Shown in pieces: positions 1-7,040 of a stretch of DNA of 8,854 nt. The DNA lies in the NCBI GenBank assembly GCA_003151295.1, contig PLXD01000184.1, forward strand, positions 1 through 8,854, read 5' to 3'. The notes beneath the pieces are model-generated. The model was not told the DNA's origin and searched no databases. It saw nothing but the letters and a program-made list of their open reading frames with translations. The position numbers and the translations under genes were made by a program. The DNA comes from Chitinophagaceae bacterium (lineage in GTDB: Bacteria > Bacteroidota > Bacteroidia > Chitinophagales > Chitinophagaceae). Positions within the stretch are counted from its first letter, which is position 1, and the number at the start of each line of letters is the position of its first letter.

Positions 1-1176
1 CGCGTGGACAGGCAGTTGCGCGGTCGTTCTGCACGCCAGGGCGATCCCGGCACCACCCAGTTCTATGCATCCCTGGAAGATGACCTGATGCGTATGTTCG
101 GAAGTGACCGCATCGCTTCTCTGATGGATAAGATGGGGTATAAGGAAGGGGAAGTGATCCAGCATGGCATGGTCACCAAGAGCATTGAAAGAGCGCAAAA
201 GAAAGTAGAAGAGAATAACTTCGGCATCCGTAAACGCTTGCTCGAATACGATGACGTAATGAACAAACAGCGTAATGTGGTATACAGAAAGAGAAACCAC
301 GCGCTGTTTGGTGAAAGACTCGCCCTGGACCTCGATAATGCGTTCTATATCGTGGCCGAAGGATTGGTCGACTCTTTCCGGCAACAGGATGACTATGAGG
401 GTTTCAAATTATCCACCATCGTGAATTTCGGGATCGACACGGGCATTAGCCAGGATGAATTCATGAAAGGGGATCTTGCGGGATTATCGGAGAGATTATA
501 CCAGGAAGCTACACAGAACTATGAACGCAAACTGGAAGAATTGCGCAAGCAGGCCGTTCCGGTCTTCAAGAATATCAGGCAGACCCAGGGCGGCCACGTG
601 GAGAAAGTGGTAGTGCCTTTTACAGACGGCAAAAAAGCGATCAATGTGCTGGCGAACCTGGACAAAACCCTGGGCACGGAAGGCAGGGAACTGATGAATG
701 CGGTAGAAAGACAGATCACGCTCGCGATCATCGACGATACCTGGAAGGAGCATCTGCGTTCGATGGATGACCTGAAACAGAGCGTGCAAACTGCCTACCT
801 GGAACAGAAAGATCCCCTCGTGATCTACAAAATGGAGGCATTCGAGCTGTTCCGCCGCATGGACAGCGATGTGAACCGCGAAATCGTGAGCTTCCTTTGT
901 CATTGCAATATCCCTATCGAGGGAAGCGCCCCGATCCGCGAAGGCAGGGAACAAAAGACGGACATGAGCAAGATGAAAGTGAGAAAGGATGAAATGGTAG
1001 CAGCAGGAAATACCGGTAACGAGATCGTCAATGAAGGAAATGACTATTACGAGCCTTCCGGACCCGTCAAGCAGGAACCCGTAAAAGTAGGTCCCAAGAT
1101 CGGCCGTAATGATCTCTGTCCCTGCGGCAGCGGCAAAAAATATAAGAACTGCCACGGAAAGGATGCAGTAGCGTAA
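1..1176 (+). CDS. secA: Preprotein translocase subunit SecA, C-terminal part (5' end outside window)
   Basis: SecA is the ATPase motor that pushes unfolded proteins through the SecYEG channel in the inner membrane. The frame is open at the left edge, so the gene starts outside the window; the GTG at base 4 is an internal valine of the RVDRQLRG stretch, not a start. Numbering from base 1, residues 5-17 carry helicase motif VI (QLRGRSARQGD), the end of the second nucleotide-binding fold. It is followed by the conserved SLEDDLMRMFGSDRI segment and the ERAQKKVEENNFGIRKRLLEYDDV helical region near 60-85. The helical scaffold/wing (IDDTWKEHLRSMDDLKQ) begins near 244. A charged linker of about 50 residues leads to a SEC-C zinc motif with Cys373, Cys375, Cys384 and His385, which in other SecAs binds SecB or ribosomes. 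Oddity: motif VI reads RSAR where E. coli SecA has RSGR. The 391 residues seen are roughly the last third to two fifths of a typical SecA. Identification is certain. Confidence 0.98.
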   Translation, partial: RVDRQLRGRSARQGDPGTTQFYASLEDDLMRMFGSDRIASLMDKMGYKEGEVIQHGMVTKSIERAQKKVEENNFGIRKRLLEYDDVMNKQRNVVYRKRNHALFGERLALDLDNAFYIVAEGLVDSFRQQDDYEGFKLSTIVNFGIDTGISQDEFMKGDLAGLSERLYQEATQNYERKLEELRKQAVPVFKNIRQTQGGHVEKVVVPFTDGKKAINVLANLDKTLGTEGRELMNAVERQITLAIIDDTWKEHLRSMDDLKQSVQTAYLEQKDPLVIYKMEAFELFRRMDSDVNREIVSFLCHCNIPIEGSAPIREGREQKTDMSKMKVRKDEMVAAGNTGNEIVNEGNDYYEPSGPVKQEPVKVGPKIGRNDLCPCGSGKKYKNCHGKDAVA

Positions 1177-1230
1177 GGACAAAGAACGAGTTTAGGCATA
1201 AAAAACTAGCTTAAGAATAAATAATTTGAT

Positions 1231-1273
1231 AAAAAAGCATCTGTTCGGATACGGCAGATGCTTTTTTATTTTT
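1231..1273 (+). terminator. Intrinsic terminator after secA
   Basis: A perfect 13-base inverted repeat (1231-1243, AAAAAAGCATCTG, with 1255-1267, CAGATGCTTTTTT) encloses an 11-base loop and is followed by ATTTTT. The A-run on the left arm and the T-run on the right arm make it symmetric, so it could stop transcription from either direction. It lies 54 bases after the secA stop and insulates secA from deoC. Confidence 0.9.
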
Positions 1274-1306
1274 CTCCGGGACCGCCCCTATTCTTTGCCC
1301 GGAAAA
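1272..1306. repeat. Short inverted repeat upstream of deoC
   Basis: TCCGGG (1275-1280) is the exact reverse complement of CCCGGA (1298-1303), with two more pairs possible outside one mismatch (1272-1273 with 1305-1306). The loop is 17 bases. It sits between the secA terminator and the probable deoC promoter, so it could be an operator, a hairpin or chance. No regulator can be assigned. Confidence 0.3.
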
Positions 1307-1331
1307 GGCCATCCGTTTTGATGAAATGAAG

Positions 1332-1339
1332 TAATTTTG
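1332..1339 (+). promoter_or_regulatory. Probable deoC promoter, Bacteroidota -7 element
   Basis: TAATTTTG matches the Bacteroidota primary-sigma -7 consensus TAnnTTTG exactly. No good -33 TTG occurs at the usual distance (about 19 bases); the nearest TTTG (1317-1320) is only 11 bases away. Transcription would start around 1344-1347, giving almost no leader before the ATG at 1347 and a few bases before the in-frame ATG at 1353. Confidence 0.5.
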
Positions 1340-1346
1340 AAAACCA

Positions 1347-2009
1347 ATGACCATGAAAGATATCGCCTCTTACATTGATCATACCGTCCTAAAACCGACC
1401 ACTACCTACGCTGAAATAAAGAAATTAAGCGAAGAGGCCCTGCAGTATCAATTCGCAGCCGTATGCATACCTCCTCCCCTCGTAAAGCAGGCAGGGGATA
1501 TCGTGAAGGGCTCACCGGTAAAAGTCGCGACCGTGATTGGCTTTCCCTTCGGTTACAGTGTCGCGAAAGCCAAATTTGCCGAAGCGGATCAGGCATTACA
1601 GGACGGGGCGGATGAACTGGATGTGGTGATCAACCTGGTCGCGCTGAAAGGCGGCGTCTGGAACTACCTGGAAAAAGAGATGCTGCCCTTGCTCAAACTT
1701 GCCCACAGCCAGGGCAAGATCATAAAAGTGATCGTCGAAAGCGGAGTGCTGAACGAAGAAGAGATCATCCGCTGTTGCTCCCTCTATGGTAGTATGGGAG
1801 CAGATTTTTTAAAGACCTCGACAGGCTATGCGGAAAAAGGAGCAAGCGTGGATGCAGTCAGACTGATGCGGGAACACCTGTCGCCTTCCATAAAGATAAA
1901 AGCGTCGGGAGGCATCCGGAACTATGAATTTGCCAGGCAGTTACTGGAAGCCGGGGCTGAAAGACTGGGATGCACTGCCAGCGTGGAAATCGTAAAGGGT
2001 GCTGTTTAA
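1347..2009 (+). CDS. deoC: Deoxyribose-phosphate aldolase
   Basis: DeoC cleaves 2-deoxy-D-ribose 5-phosphate to acetaldehyde and glyceraldehyde 3-phosphate in the cytoplasm, the last step of deoxynucleoside breakdown. The 220-residue product is a normal length for the short bacterial form and reads as a complete TIM barrel. It opens with IDHTVLKP. The catalytic set is present: Asp92 in DELDVVIN, the Schiff-base lysine Lys156 in FLKTSTG, and Lys185 in IKASGG. These assignments come from matching the conserved family motifs. Two in-frame start codons, ATG 1347 and ATG 1353, are equally plausible; neither has a Shine-Dalgarno sequence, and I kept the longer one because A-rich sequence precedes it. 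No nucleoside phosphorylase, deoB or deoR-type regulator is adjacent, so it is not in a classic deo operon here. The next gene starts 37 bases downstream and may be cotranscribed. Confidence 0.96.
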   Translation: MTMKDIASYIDHTVLKPTTTYAEIKKLSEEALQYQFAAVCIPPPLVKQAGDIVKGSPVKVATVIGFPFGYSVAKAKFAEADQALQDGADELDVVINLVALKGGVWNYLEKEMLPLLKLAHSQGKIIKVIVESGVLNEEEIIRCCSLYGSMGADFLKTSTGYAEKGASVDAVRLMREHLSPSIKIKASGGIRNYEFARQLLEAGAERLGCTASVEIVKGAV

Positions 2010-2046
2010 TTATAAAATTACTTTTTTTTCACACAAATTCTTTTCC

Positions 2047-2469
2047 ATGAAGAACGTAGTATTCCTGTTGTTGCTGATCACCGGTAAACTCTTCGCCCAG
2101 ACCGATTCAGGTGCCGTGGCGATTCGCACCGTGGTGATTCATAAAGATCCCCGTATCGAGGCCCTGGTCAAAAAACAGGCACAGATCAATGAGGAGACCA
2201 CCCGGGATAGTCGCCGGAGCATGCCCGGCTTCCGGATACAGGTCATCCAGTCCAGGGACCGGAACAAGGTTTTTGCCGAAAAAACCAAAATATACCAGCA
2301 GTTCCCGGACCTACCGCCTTACCTGATCTACCAGCAGCCTTTTTACAAGCTCAAGGTAGGTAACTTTAAGACCCAGGAAGAAGCGGAAGAATACGAGAAA
2401 CAATTGTCCAGGCTATTTCCAACGGGCATGTTCGTCGTCCGGGACATCATCGAAGTGAAACCGGATTAA
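2047..2469 (+). CDS. Small secreted SPOR-domain protein
   Basis: This 140-residue protein starts with a clear signal peptide: a Met-Lys start, a hydrophobic stretch VVFLLLLITG (residues 4-13) and a likely type I cleavage near the LFAQ segment at 15-18, so it should be exported to the periplasm. There is no lipobox cysteine and no second membrane segment. Residues about 20-58 are a polar linker. Residues about 61-135 form a SPOR domain: GFRIQVIQS (first strand), then PPYLIYQQPFYKLKVGNFKTQEEAEEYEKQL, the typical core with its GxFxxxxxA pattern. SPOR domains bind glycan strands of peptidoglycan that lack stem peptides, often at division sites. The exact role of this stand-alone protein is unknown. 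I chose ATG 2047 over an in-frame GTG at 1999 because the latter overlaps deoC and would put sixteen extra residues before a standard signal peptide. No Shine-Dalgarno sequence is evident; a T8 run (2022-2029) lies in the upstream gap. Confidence 0.88.
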   Translation: MKNVVFLLLLITGKLFAQTDSGAVAIRTVVIHKDPRIEALVKKQAQINEETTRDSRRSMPGFRIQVIQSRDRNKVFAEKTKIYQQFPDLPPYLIYQQPFYKLKVGNFKTQEEAEEYEKQLSRLFPTGMFVVRDIIEVKPD

Positions 2470-2510
2470 CCCTTCCTTTACCGGATTCACTGGTACAATC
2501 CCGGGTTCAC
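2461..2510 (+). repeat. Three 10-base direct repeats with 20-base period
   Basis: CCGGATTAAC (2461-2470), CCGGATTCAC (2481-2490) and CCGGGTTCAC (2501-2510) are separated by two unrelated 10-base spacers, so the units start exactly 20 bases apart, close to two helical turns. Each neighbour differs by one base (consensus CCGGRTTMAC). The first copy includes the stop codon of the SPOR gene. The array ends just before a TATAAT sequence (2514-2519) and 26 bases before the M20 start, so it could be a binding site for a regulator of that gene. Chance has not been excluded. Confidence 0.55.
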
Positions 2511-2513
2511 CCG

Positions 2514-2519
2514 TATAAT
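2514..2519 (+). promoter_or_regulatory. Possible promoter -10-like box before the M20 gene
   Basis: TATAAT lies 17 bases before the M20 start codon and directly after the phased repeat array. It matches the general bacterial -10 sequence but not the Bacteroidota TAnnTTTG form, and no -35 or -33 box is convincing. The gene could equally be read through from deoC. Confidence 0.25.
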
Positions 2520-2536
2520 AAAAGAATGTTGATACT

Positions 2537-3724
2537 ATGCTTAAAGATAAGATCAAAGAATTAGCCGCTCAGTATACCCCCGAATTCATCGGGGTCAGGC
2601 AGTATTTGCATGCAAACCCGGAATTGAGCTATCAGGAATTTGAGACCTCCCGTTTTGTCCAGGACCAGCTATCGCAGTGGAAGATCCCATTCCAGGTCAT
2701 GGCAACTACCGGTGTGGTAGGCCTGATCAAAGGCAGGAACCCGGATAAAAGAGTGATCGCCCTGAGAGCCGATATGGACGCACTCCCCATTAAGGAAGAG
2801 AACCATGTCGCCTATAAATCGAAAAAAGAGGGCATCATGCATGCCTGCGGGCACGATGTACACACCACTGTCCTGCTGGGGGCAGCCAGGATCCTGCAGG
2901 AATTGAAAACCGAATGGGAAGGGACCATCAAACTGATCTTCCAGCCCGGAGAAGAAAAAAATCCCGGCGGCGCCAGCCTGATGATCAAAGACGGGGTGCT
3001 GGAAAATCCAAAACCCCAGGCCATCTTTGGGTTGCATGTCCATCCGGGTCTCGAAACAGGTAAATTGAGTTTTCGCGGAGGCATGGTGATGGCTAGCGCC
3101 GACGAGATCTATATCACCATTAAAGGCAAAGGCGGCCATGCCGCAGCACCGCATTCGACCATCGACATCATCCTGGTCGCTTCTCACCTGATCGTGGCCC
3201 TGCAGCAGATCATCAGCCGCAACCGCAACCCGCTCGCTCCATCCGTCTTATCCATCACCTCCTTTCAGGGCGGTGCCACCACCAATGTAATCACCAGCGA
3301 AGTAAAACTGATGGGAACGTTCCGTGCCATGGATGAACAATGGCGCTTCAAGGCGCATGAGCTGATCCGTAAGTTATCCACCGAGCTGGTGCATAGCATG
3401 GGCGCAGAAATCGACCTGCATATCGACGTCGGCTACCCGGTAGTATATAATAATGAGGCCTTGAACGCCGTTGCCCGGACAGATGCTGCCGAATTCATGG
3501 GCAAAGAGAATGTATTGGAAACGGAGATACGGCTCGGGGCCGAGGATTTCGGTTATTATACCCAGAAGATCCCCGGCTGTTTCTACCGGCTGGGCGTGAT
3601 GAATATCGAAAAAGGCATCACCTCCGGGGTGCATACGCCCACTTTCAATATCGATGAATCCGCCATCGCGATCGGAGCCGGCATCATGGCTTGGTTAGGA
3701 AGTACGATTGAGTTTAAGGAATAG
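2537..3724 (+). CDS. M20-family amidohydrolase (hippurate hydrolase / N-acyl-amino-acid amidohydrolase type)
   Basis: This 395-residue enzyme is a zinc- or other metal-dependent hydrolase of the M20D group, which removes acyl groups from N-acyl amino acids or related amides. Substrate cannot be told from sequence. The metal site is complete: HACGHD with Cys104 and His106, QPGEE with Glu139 (general base) and Glu140, LHVHP with His167, and [11 protein letters not shown] with His366 near the C terminus. ADMDALP near residue 80 is the other family signature. The dimerisation lid lies about 185-300 and begins with the [12 protein letters not shown] motif. There is no signal peptide, so it should be cytoplasmic. 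Length is typical. The only sensible start is ATG 2537, without a clear ribosome site. It lies 67 bases after the SPOR gene; shared transcription with that gene is possible, but a functional link is not shown. Confidence 0.93.
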   Translation: MLKDKIKELAAQYTPEFIGVRQYLHANPELSYQEFETSRFVQDQLSQWKIPFQVMATTGVVGLIKGRNPDKRVIALRADMDALPIKEENHVAYKSKKEGIMHACGHDVHTTVLLGAARILQELKTEWEGTIKLIFQPGEEKNPGGASLMIKDGVLENPKPQAIFGLHVHPGLETGKLSFRGGMVMASADEIYITIKGKGGHAAAPHSTIDIILVASHLIVALQQIISRNRNPLAPSVLSITSFQGGATTNVITSEVKLMGTFRAMDEQWRFKAHELIRKLSTELVHSMGAEIDLHIDVGYPVVYNNEALNAVARTDAAEFMGKENVLETEIRLGAEDFGYYTQKIPGCFYRLGVMNIEKGITSGVHTPTFNIDESAIAIGAGIMAWLGSTIEFKE

Positions 3725-3760
3725 CCGCCTGTTCCCGGGCTAAAAACTGGTTTTGGCGGC
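3724..3760 (+). terminator. Possible weak stem-loop terminator after the M20 gene
   Basis: GCCGCC (3724-3729) pairs with GGCGGC (3755-3760). The 25-base interior holds a CCCGGG palindrome and a short AAAA/TTTT pairing. ATTTTCGTATTTT follows. The left arm shares its first G with the TAG stop codon. The stem is short and the loop long, so terminator function is uncertain. Confidence 0.35.
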
Positions 3761-3767
3761 ATTTTCG

Positions 3768-3774
3768 TATTTTG
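3768..3774 (+). promoter_or_regulatory. Possible maeB promoter, variant -7 element
   Basis: TATTTTG is one base shorter than the TAnnTTTG consensus but is the same heptamer seen just before mlaE. It lies 36 bases before the maeB ATG, a sensible leader length. No convincing -33 element is seen; the nearest TTTTG (3751-3755) is 12 bases upstream. Confidence 0.35.
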
Positions 3775-3810
3775 CACCCAGTCTTCTATCGGTGGGAGAA
3801 ATATTCCAAT

Positions 3811-6156
3811 ATGCAAAAAAAACAGATCCGTAAAGAACAGGCGCTCGAATATCACTCCAAGGGGAGGCCCGGCAAAATAGAGGTGGTTCCTACCAAAGAG
3901 GCCAAGACCCAAAGGGATCTGTCCCTCGCCTATTCGCCAGGCGTAGCGGAACCTTGCAAAGAGATCTACAAAAATCCCGAGGATGTTTATAAATATACCG
4001 CCAAAGGCAACCTGGTAGCCGTGATCACCAACGGAACGGCTGTATTGGGACTGGGCGATATCGGCCCCGAAGCGTCCAAACCCGTTATGGAAGGCAAGTG
4101 TGTCCTGTTCAAGATCTTCGCAGATATTGATGTTTTCGATATAGAAATAAACGAAAAAGATCCCGCAAAATTCGTACAGATCGTAAAAGCGTTGGAACCC
4201 ACGTTCGGCGGTATCAACCTGGAGGACATCAAGGCACCCGAATGCTTCTATATCGAACAACAGCTAAGGGAGACTCTGAAAATACCCGTAATGCATGACG
4301 ACCAGCATGGCACCGCCATCATCAGCAGCGCAGCCTTGCTCAATGCCCTGGAGGTCCAGAAGAAAAAGATCGACCGCGTAAAGTTCGTCATCAACGGAGC
4401 CGGCGCCGCCGCCATGGCCTGTTCGCAATTGTACGTAGCATTGGGAGCCAAATATGAAAATTTCATTCTCTTCGATAAGGATGGGGTCCTCCATGAAGGC
4501 AGAACGGACCTGGACGAGACAAAAAAGAAATTCGCCGTCAAAGCCAGTGACTGGACCCTCGAAAAAGCCATGAAGGACGCGGATGTGTTTGTGGGACTCA
4601 GCGTCGGCAATGTAGTCACCAAAGAGATGGTGAAGAGCATGGCCAGGAAGCCCATCGTGTTCGCCATGGCCAATCCCGACCCGGAGATCAGCTATGAGGC
4701 CGCCACCGAAACACGTGACGATATCATCATGGCTACCGGCCGTAGCGACTATCCCAACCAGGTGAATAATGTTTTGGGATTCCCCTTTATTTTCAGGGGG
4801 GCACTGGATGTTCGGGCTACCCAGATCAACGAAGCCATGAAGCTGGCCGCCGTAAAAGCCCTGGCAGAACTGGCCAAAAGCCCGGTACCCGATATCGTGA
4901 ACATGGCCTACAATGAGAAAAACATCATATTCGGGCCTTCTTATATCATTCCCAAGCCCCTGGATCCCCGGCTGCTGTCCACCGTGGCACCGGCCGTTGC
5001 CCGGGCAGCCATCGAGAGCGGGGTGGCTCAGATACTTATAGACAACTGGGACGCGTATGCGATCGAACTGAACAAGAGGCTGGGCCTGGATAACCAATTG
5101 ATCCGCCTGCTGGGCAGCAAAGCACGCATGGATCCCAGGCGGCTCGTGTTCGCGGAGGCCGACAACCTGAAGATCCTCAAAACGGCCCAGATCCTGTACG
5201 ACGAAGAAGTCGCCTATCCCATATTATTAGGCGATGAAAAAAAGATCCGTCATATCGCCGCCTTGAACAATATCGATCTCGACGAGATCCCCATTATCGA
5301 TCCACGCAGCGACGAATGTGAAGAGCAGCGGAAACGCTTCAGCGAGCTTTTCTTTATGAAAAGACAACGCAGGGGCGTCAACAAGTACGAGTCCCAAAAA
5401 ATAATGCGGGATCGGAACTATTTCGGCTGCATGATGGTAGAGACAGGCGAAGCCGATGCGATGATCTCGGGACTGACCAAGAACTATCCCGATACCATCC
5501 GGCCGGCTATCCAGGTCATCGGTACCGAAGAAGGCGTGAAAAAGATTGCCGGCATGTACCTGATGCTAACCAAGAAAGGCCCTCTATTCCTCGCCGATAC
5601 GACTGTAAATTTCAACCCTACCGCCGAAGAGCTCGCCGATATCACCCTGCTGGTGGCCAGGGAAGTGAGGAGCTTTAATCTCATTCCGCGCATCGCCATG
5701 CTGAGCTATTCCAATTTCGGTAACAGCGATTCCCCGGAAGCCAGGCTAGTGGCGGAAGCCACGAAGATCGTCAAGCGGAAGGATCCCACCCTGATCGTAG
5801 ATGGGGAAATGCAGGCCAGTATCGCGCTCAGCAATGAGGTGCTGAAAGAGAATTATCCTTTCAGCGAATTGGTGGATCAGGAAGTGAATACCCTGATCTT
5901 CCCCAACCTGGCGGCGGGTAATGTGGCCTATAACCTGCTTAAGGAAGTGGGTGGTGCCGACGCGATCGGGCCGATCCTGCTGGGGTTGAAAAAACCCGTT
6001 CACGTATTACAATTGGGAAGTTCGGTGCGTAGCATTTATAATATGTCGCTGATCGCCATCATCGACGCACAAATAAAATGCAACAAATCCCCCGAAGAGA
6101 AGGAGGCACTCAAGAAATCACCCTGGTGGAAACGACAGAAAAAGCATAGGGAATAG
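3811..6156 (+). CDS. maeB: Malic enzyme with C-terminal phosphotransacetylase-like domain
   Basis: MaeB oxidatively decarboxylates malate to pyruvate with reduction of NAD(P), linking the TCA cycle to pyruvate in the cytoplasm. The 781-residue protein has three parts. The malic N-terminal domain (about 15-155) contains [11 protein letters not shown] with the catalytic Tyr41, [15 protein letters not shown] with Lys96, and metal ligands Glu138 and Asp139 in NLEDIKAPE. The NAD-binding domain (about 160-410) begins at DDQHGTA with metal ligand Asp164, then GAGAAA (196-201), AMANPDPEI and NQVNN. The phosphotransacetylase-like part (about 440-770) starts at [13 protein letters not shown] and holds [12 protein letters not shown] (544-555) and [12 protein letters not shown]. 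In characterised MaeB proteins this domain has no transacetylase activity and senses acetyl-CoA. Length is close to the 759 residues of E. coli MaeB. I start at ATG 3811, which has GGGAG at 3794-3798; an upstream in-frame TTG at 3772 adds 13 residues unlike the family and sits inside the promoter-like motif. Cofactor preference (NAD or NADP) cannot be called. Confidence 0.96.
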   Translation: MQKKQIRKEQALEYHSKGRPGKIEVVPTKEAKTQRDLSLAYSPGVAEPCKEIYKNPEDVYKYTAKGNLVAVITNGTAVLGLGDIGPEASKPVMEGKCVLFKIFADIDVFDIEINEKDPAKFVQIVKALEPTFGGINLEDIKAPECFYIEQQLRETLKIPVMHDDQHGTAIISSAALLNALEVQKKKIDRVKFVINGAGAAAMACSQLYVALGAKYENFILFDKDGVLHEGRTDLDETKKKFAVKASDWTLEKAMKDADVFVGLSVGNVVTKEMVKSMARKPIVFAMANPDPEISYEAATETRDDIIMATGRSDYPNQVNNVLGFPFIFRGALDVRATQINEAMKLAAVKALAELAKSPVPDIVNMAYNEKNIIFGPSYIIPKPLDPRLLSTVAPAVARAAIESGVAQILIDNWDAYAIELNKRLGLDNQLIRLLGSKARMDPRRLVFAEADNLKILKTAQILYDEEVAYPILLGDEKKIRHIAALNNIDLDEIPIIDPRSDECEEQRKRFSELFFMKRQRRGVNKYESQKIMRDRNYFGCMMVETGEADAMISGLTKNYPDTIRPAIQVIGTEEGVKKIAGMYLMLTKKGPLFLADTTVNFNPTAEELADITLLVAREVRSFNLIPRIAMLSYSNFGNSDSPEARLVAEATKIVKRKDPTLIVDGEMQASIALSNEVLKENYPFSELVDQEVNTLIFPNLAAGNVAYNLLKEVGGADAIGPILLGLKKPVHVLQLGSSVRSIYNMSLIAIIDAQIKCNKSPEEKEALKKSPWWKRQKKHRE

Positions 6157-6223
6157 CAGAAAGGCCCAGGGAATAATTAAAGTATTTATAAAATAACAGG
6201 CTAAAAAAAAACGGAATAAATTG

Positions 6224-6230
6224 TATTTTG
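6224..6230 (+). promoter_or_regulatory. Promoter-like TATTTTG abutting the mlaE start
   Basis: The heptamer matches the one before maeB. It ends one base before ATG 6232, so a transcript starting the usual few bases downstream would be leaderless or would begin inside the first codons. No -33 element is seen in the A-rich stretch upstream. It may be a real promoter with a leaderless message from ATG 6235, or a chance match in AT-rich sequence. Confidence 0.3.
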
Positions 6231-6231
6231 A

Positions 6232-6972
6232 ATGATGAAGTTATTTACTGAGTTTGGCCGCTATCTGCTCATGCTGAAGGGAATGTTCTCCAGGCCGGAG
6301 AACGGAAAAATGTACTGGAAGGAGTTCATGCATCAATGTTCCGAGATCGGGATCGGTTCCCTGGGCATTGTCGTGATCATTTCCGTTTTTATGGGCGCCG
6401 TGTCAACCCTGCAAACGGCTTACCAATTGGTGAGTCCCTTTATTCCCCTGTCGACGATCGCCCAGATCGTTCGGGATACGGTGATCCTGGAATTTTCCCC
6501 TACCCTGGTCTGCATCGTTCTGGCAGGTGTGGTAGGCAGCAAGATCGCAAGCGAATTAGGCAATATGCGGGTGAGCGAACAGATCGACGCACTGGAGATC
6601 ATGGGTATCAACACCAAAACCTACCTGATCCTGCCGAAATTGCTGGCATCCATCGTGGTCATACCGATGCTCGTAGTGATCTCCGCGGTTCTGGGAATAT
6701 GGGGTGGACGACTGGCCGGCACCCTGACCGGCATCCTGTCTGGGGCCACCTTTGATAAGGGCCTCCACCAGTTCTTCAAGCCTTATAACGTGTTTTTTGC
6801 CCTGGCGAAAGCTTATACCTTCGCCTTTATTATTTCCAGCATATCAGCCTATCACGGATATTATGTGAAAGGAGGGGCGCTGGAGATTGGCCGGGCCAGC
6901 ACCAAATCCGTCGTGGTAAGCTGCGTGCTGGTGCTGTTTGCGGATTATTTGCTGGCCGCATTGTTGTTGTAG
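6232..6972 (+). CDS. mlaE: MlaE-family phospholipid ABC transporter permease
   Basis: MlaE is the membrane permease of the ABC complex that moves phospholipids between the inner and outer membranes and helps keep outer-membrane lipid asymmetry. The 246-residue protein has an N-terminal amphipathic segment and about five hydrophobic segments near residues 41-64, 91-108, 136-165, 194-212 and 226-246. The family signature is present: GSKIASELG (102-110) followed by EQIDALEIMG (116-125), the cytoplasmic loop that contacts the ATPase. Length is typical for the family (about 245-260). Two adjacent start codons, ATG 6232 and ATG 6235, cannot be separated. The gap from maeB is 75 AT-rich bases without a clear hairpin. 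mlaF follows 51 bases later, and the two should be one transcription unit. A named Mla role in this organism is inferred from family membership. Confidence 0.94.
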   Translation: MMKLFTEFGRYLLMLKGMFSRPENGKMYWKEFMHQCSEIGIGSLGIVVIISVFMGAVSTLQTAYQLVSPFIPLSTIAQIVRDTVILEFSPTLVCIVLAGVVGSKIASELGNMRVSEQIDALEIMGINTKTYLILPKLLASIVVIPMLVVISAVLGIWGGRLAGTLTGILSGATFDKGLHQFFKPYNVFFALAKAYTFAFIISSISAYHGYYVKGGALEIGRASTKSVVVSCVLVLFADYLLAALLL

Positions 6973-7006
6973 TCAGCAACCTAAAAACGATTGATCGCTT
7001 ACAAAA

Positions 7007-7040
7007 ATGATAGAAGTTTAAAGATGATAGAAGTCAAAGA
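7007..7040 (+). repeat. Duplicated gene-start sequence creating a four-codon mini-ORF
   Basis: ATGATAGAAGT occurs at 7007-7017 and again at 7024-7034, a 17-base step; similarity continues with AAAG after each copy, at a slightly different offset. The second copy is the mlaF start (M-I-E-V-K). The first reads Met-Ile-Glu-Val then TAA (7019-7021), so a minimal open reading frame with the same first four residues ends two bases before the real start. Confidence 0.6.

Noticed and set aside
1999..2046. GTG 1999 as the start of the SPOR protein
   Set aside because: It overlaps the end of deoC and adds residues before a normal signal peptide that begins at ATG 2047.
3772..3810. TTG 3772 as the start of maeB
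   Set aside because: It lies within the promoter-like TATTTTG; the extra 13 residues do not resemble family N termini, and ATG 3811 has a purine-rich GGGAG upstream.
496..5097. Long minus-strand open frames opposite secA, the M20 gene and maeB (for example 496-1182, 2669-3187, 3583-4260, 4264-5097)
   Set aside because: Each lies opposite a strongly conserved + strand gene, crosses gene ends arbitrarily and has no recognisable domain; they arise from the codon composition of the opposite strand.
5128..6156. The phosphotransacetylase-like region as a separate pta gene
   Set aside because: The frame is continuous with the malic enzyme domains and the fusion is the known MaeB architecture, so no frameshift or separate gene is needed.
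6181..6215. AT-rich stretch with an A9 run after maeB as a terminator or origin-like site
   Set aside because: No GC stem or repeated box was found; it is simply AT-rich intergenic sequence.
6336..6755. 139-codon + strand frame inside mlaE
   Set aside because: It is an out-of-frame reading of mlaE, rich in Arg, Gly and Asp without domain features, while the mlaE frame shows the family signature.
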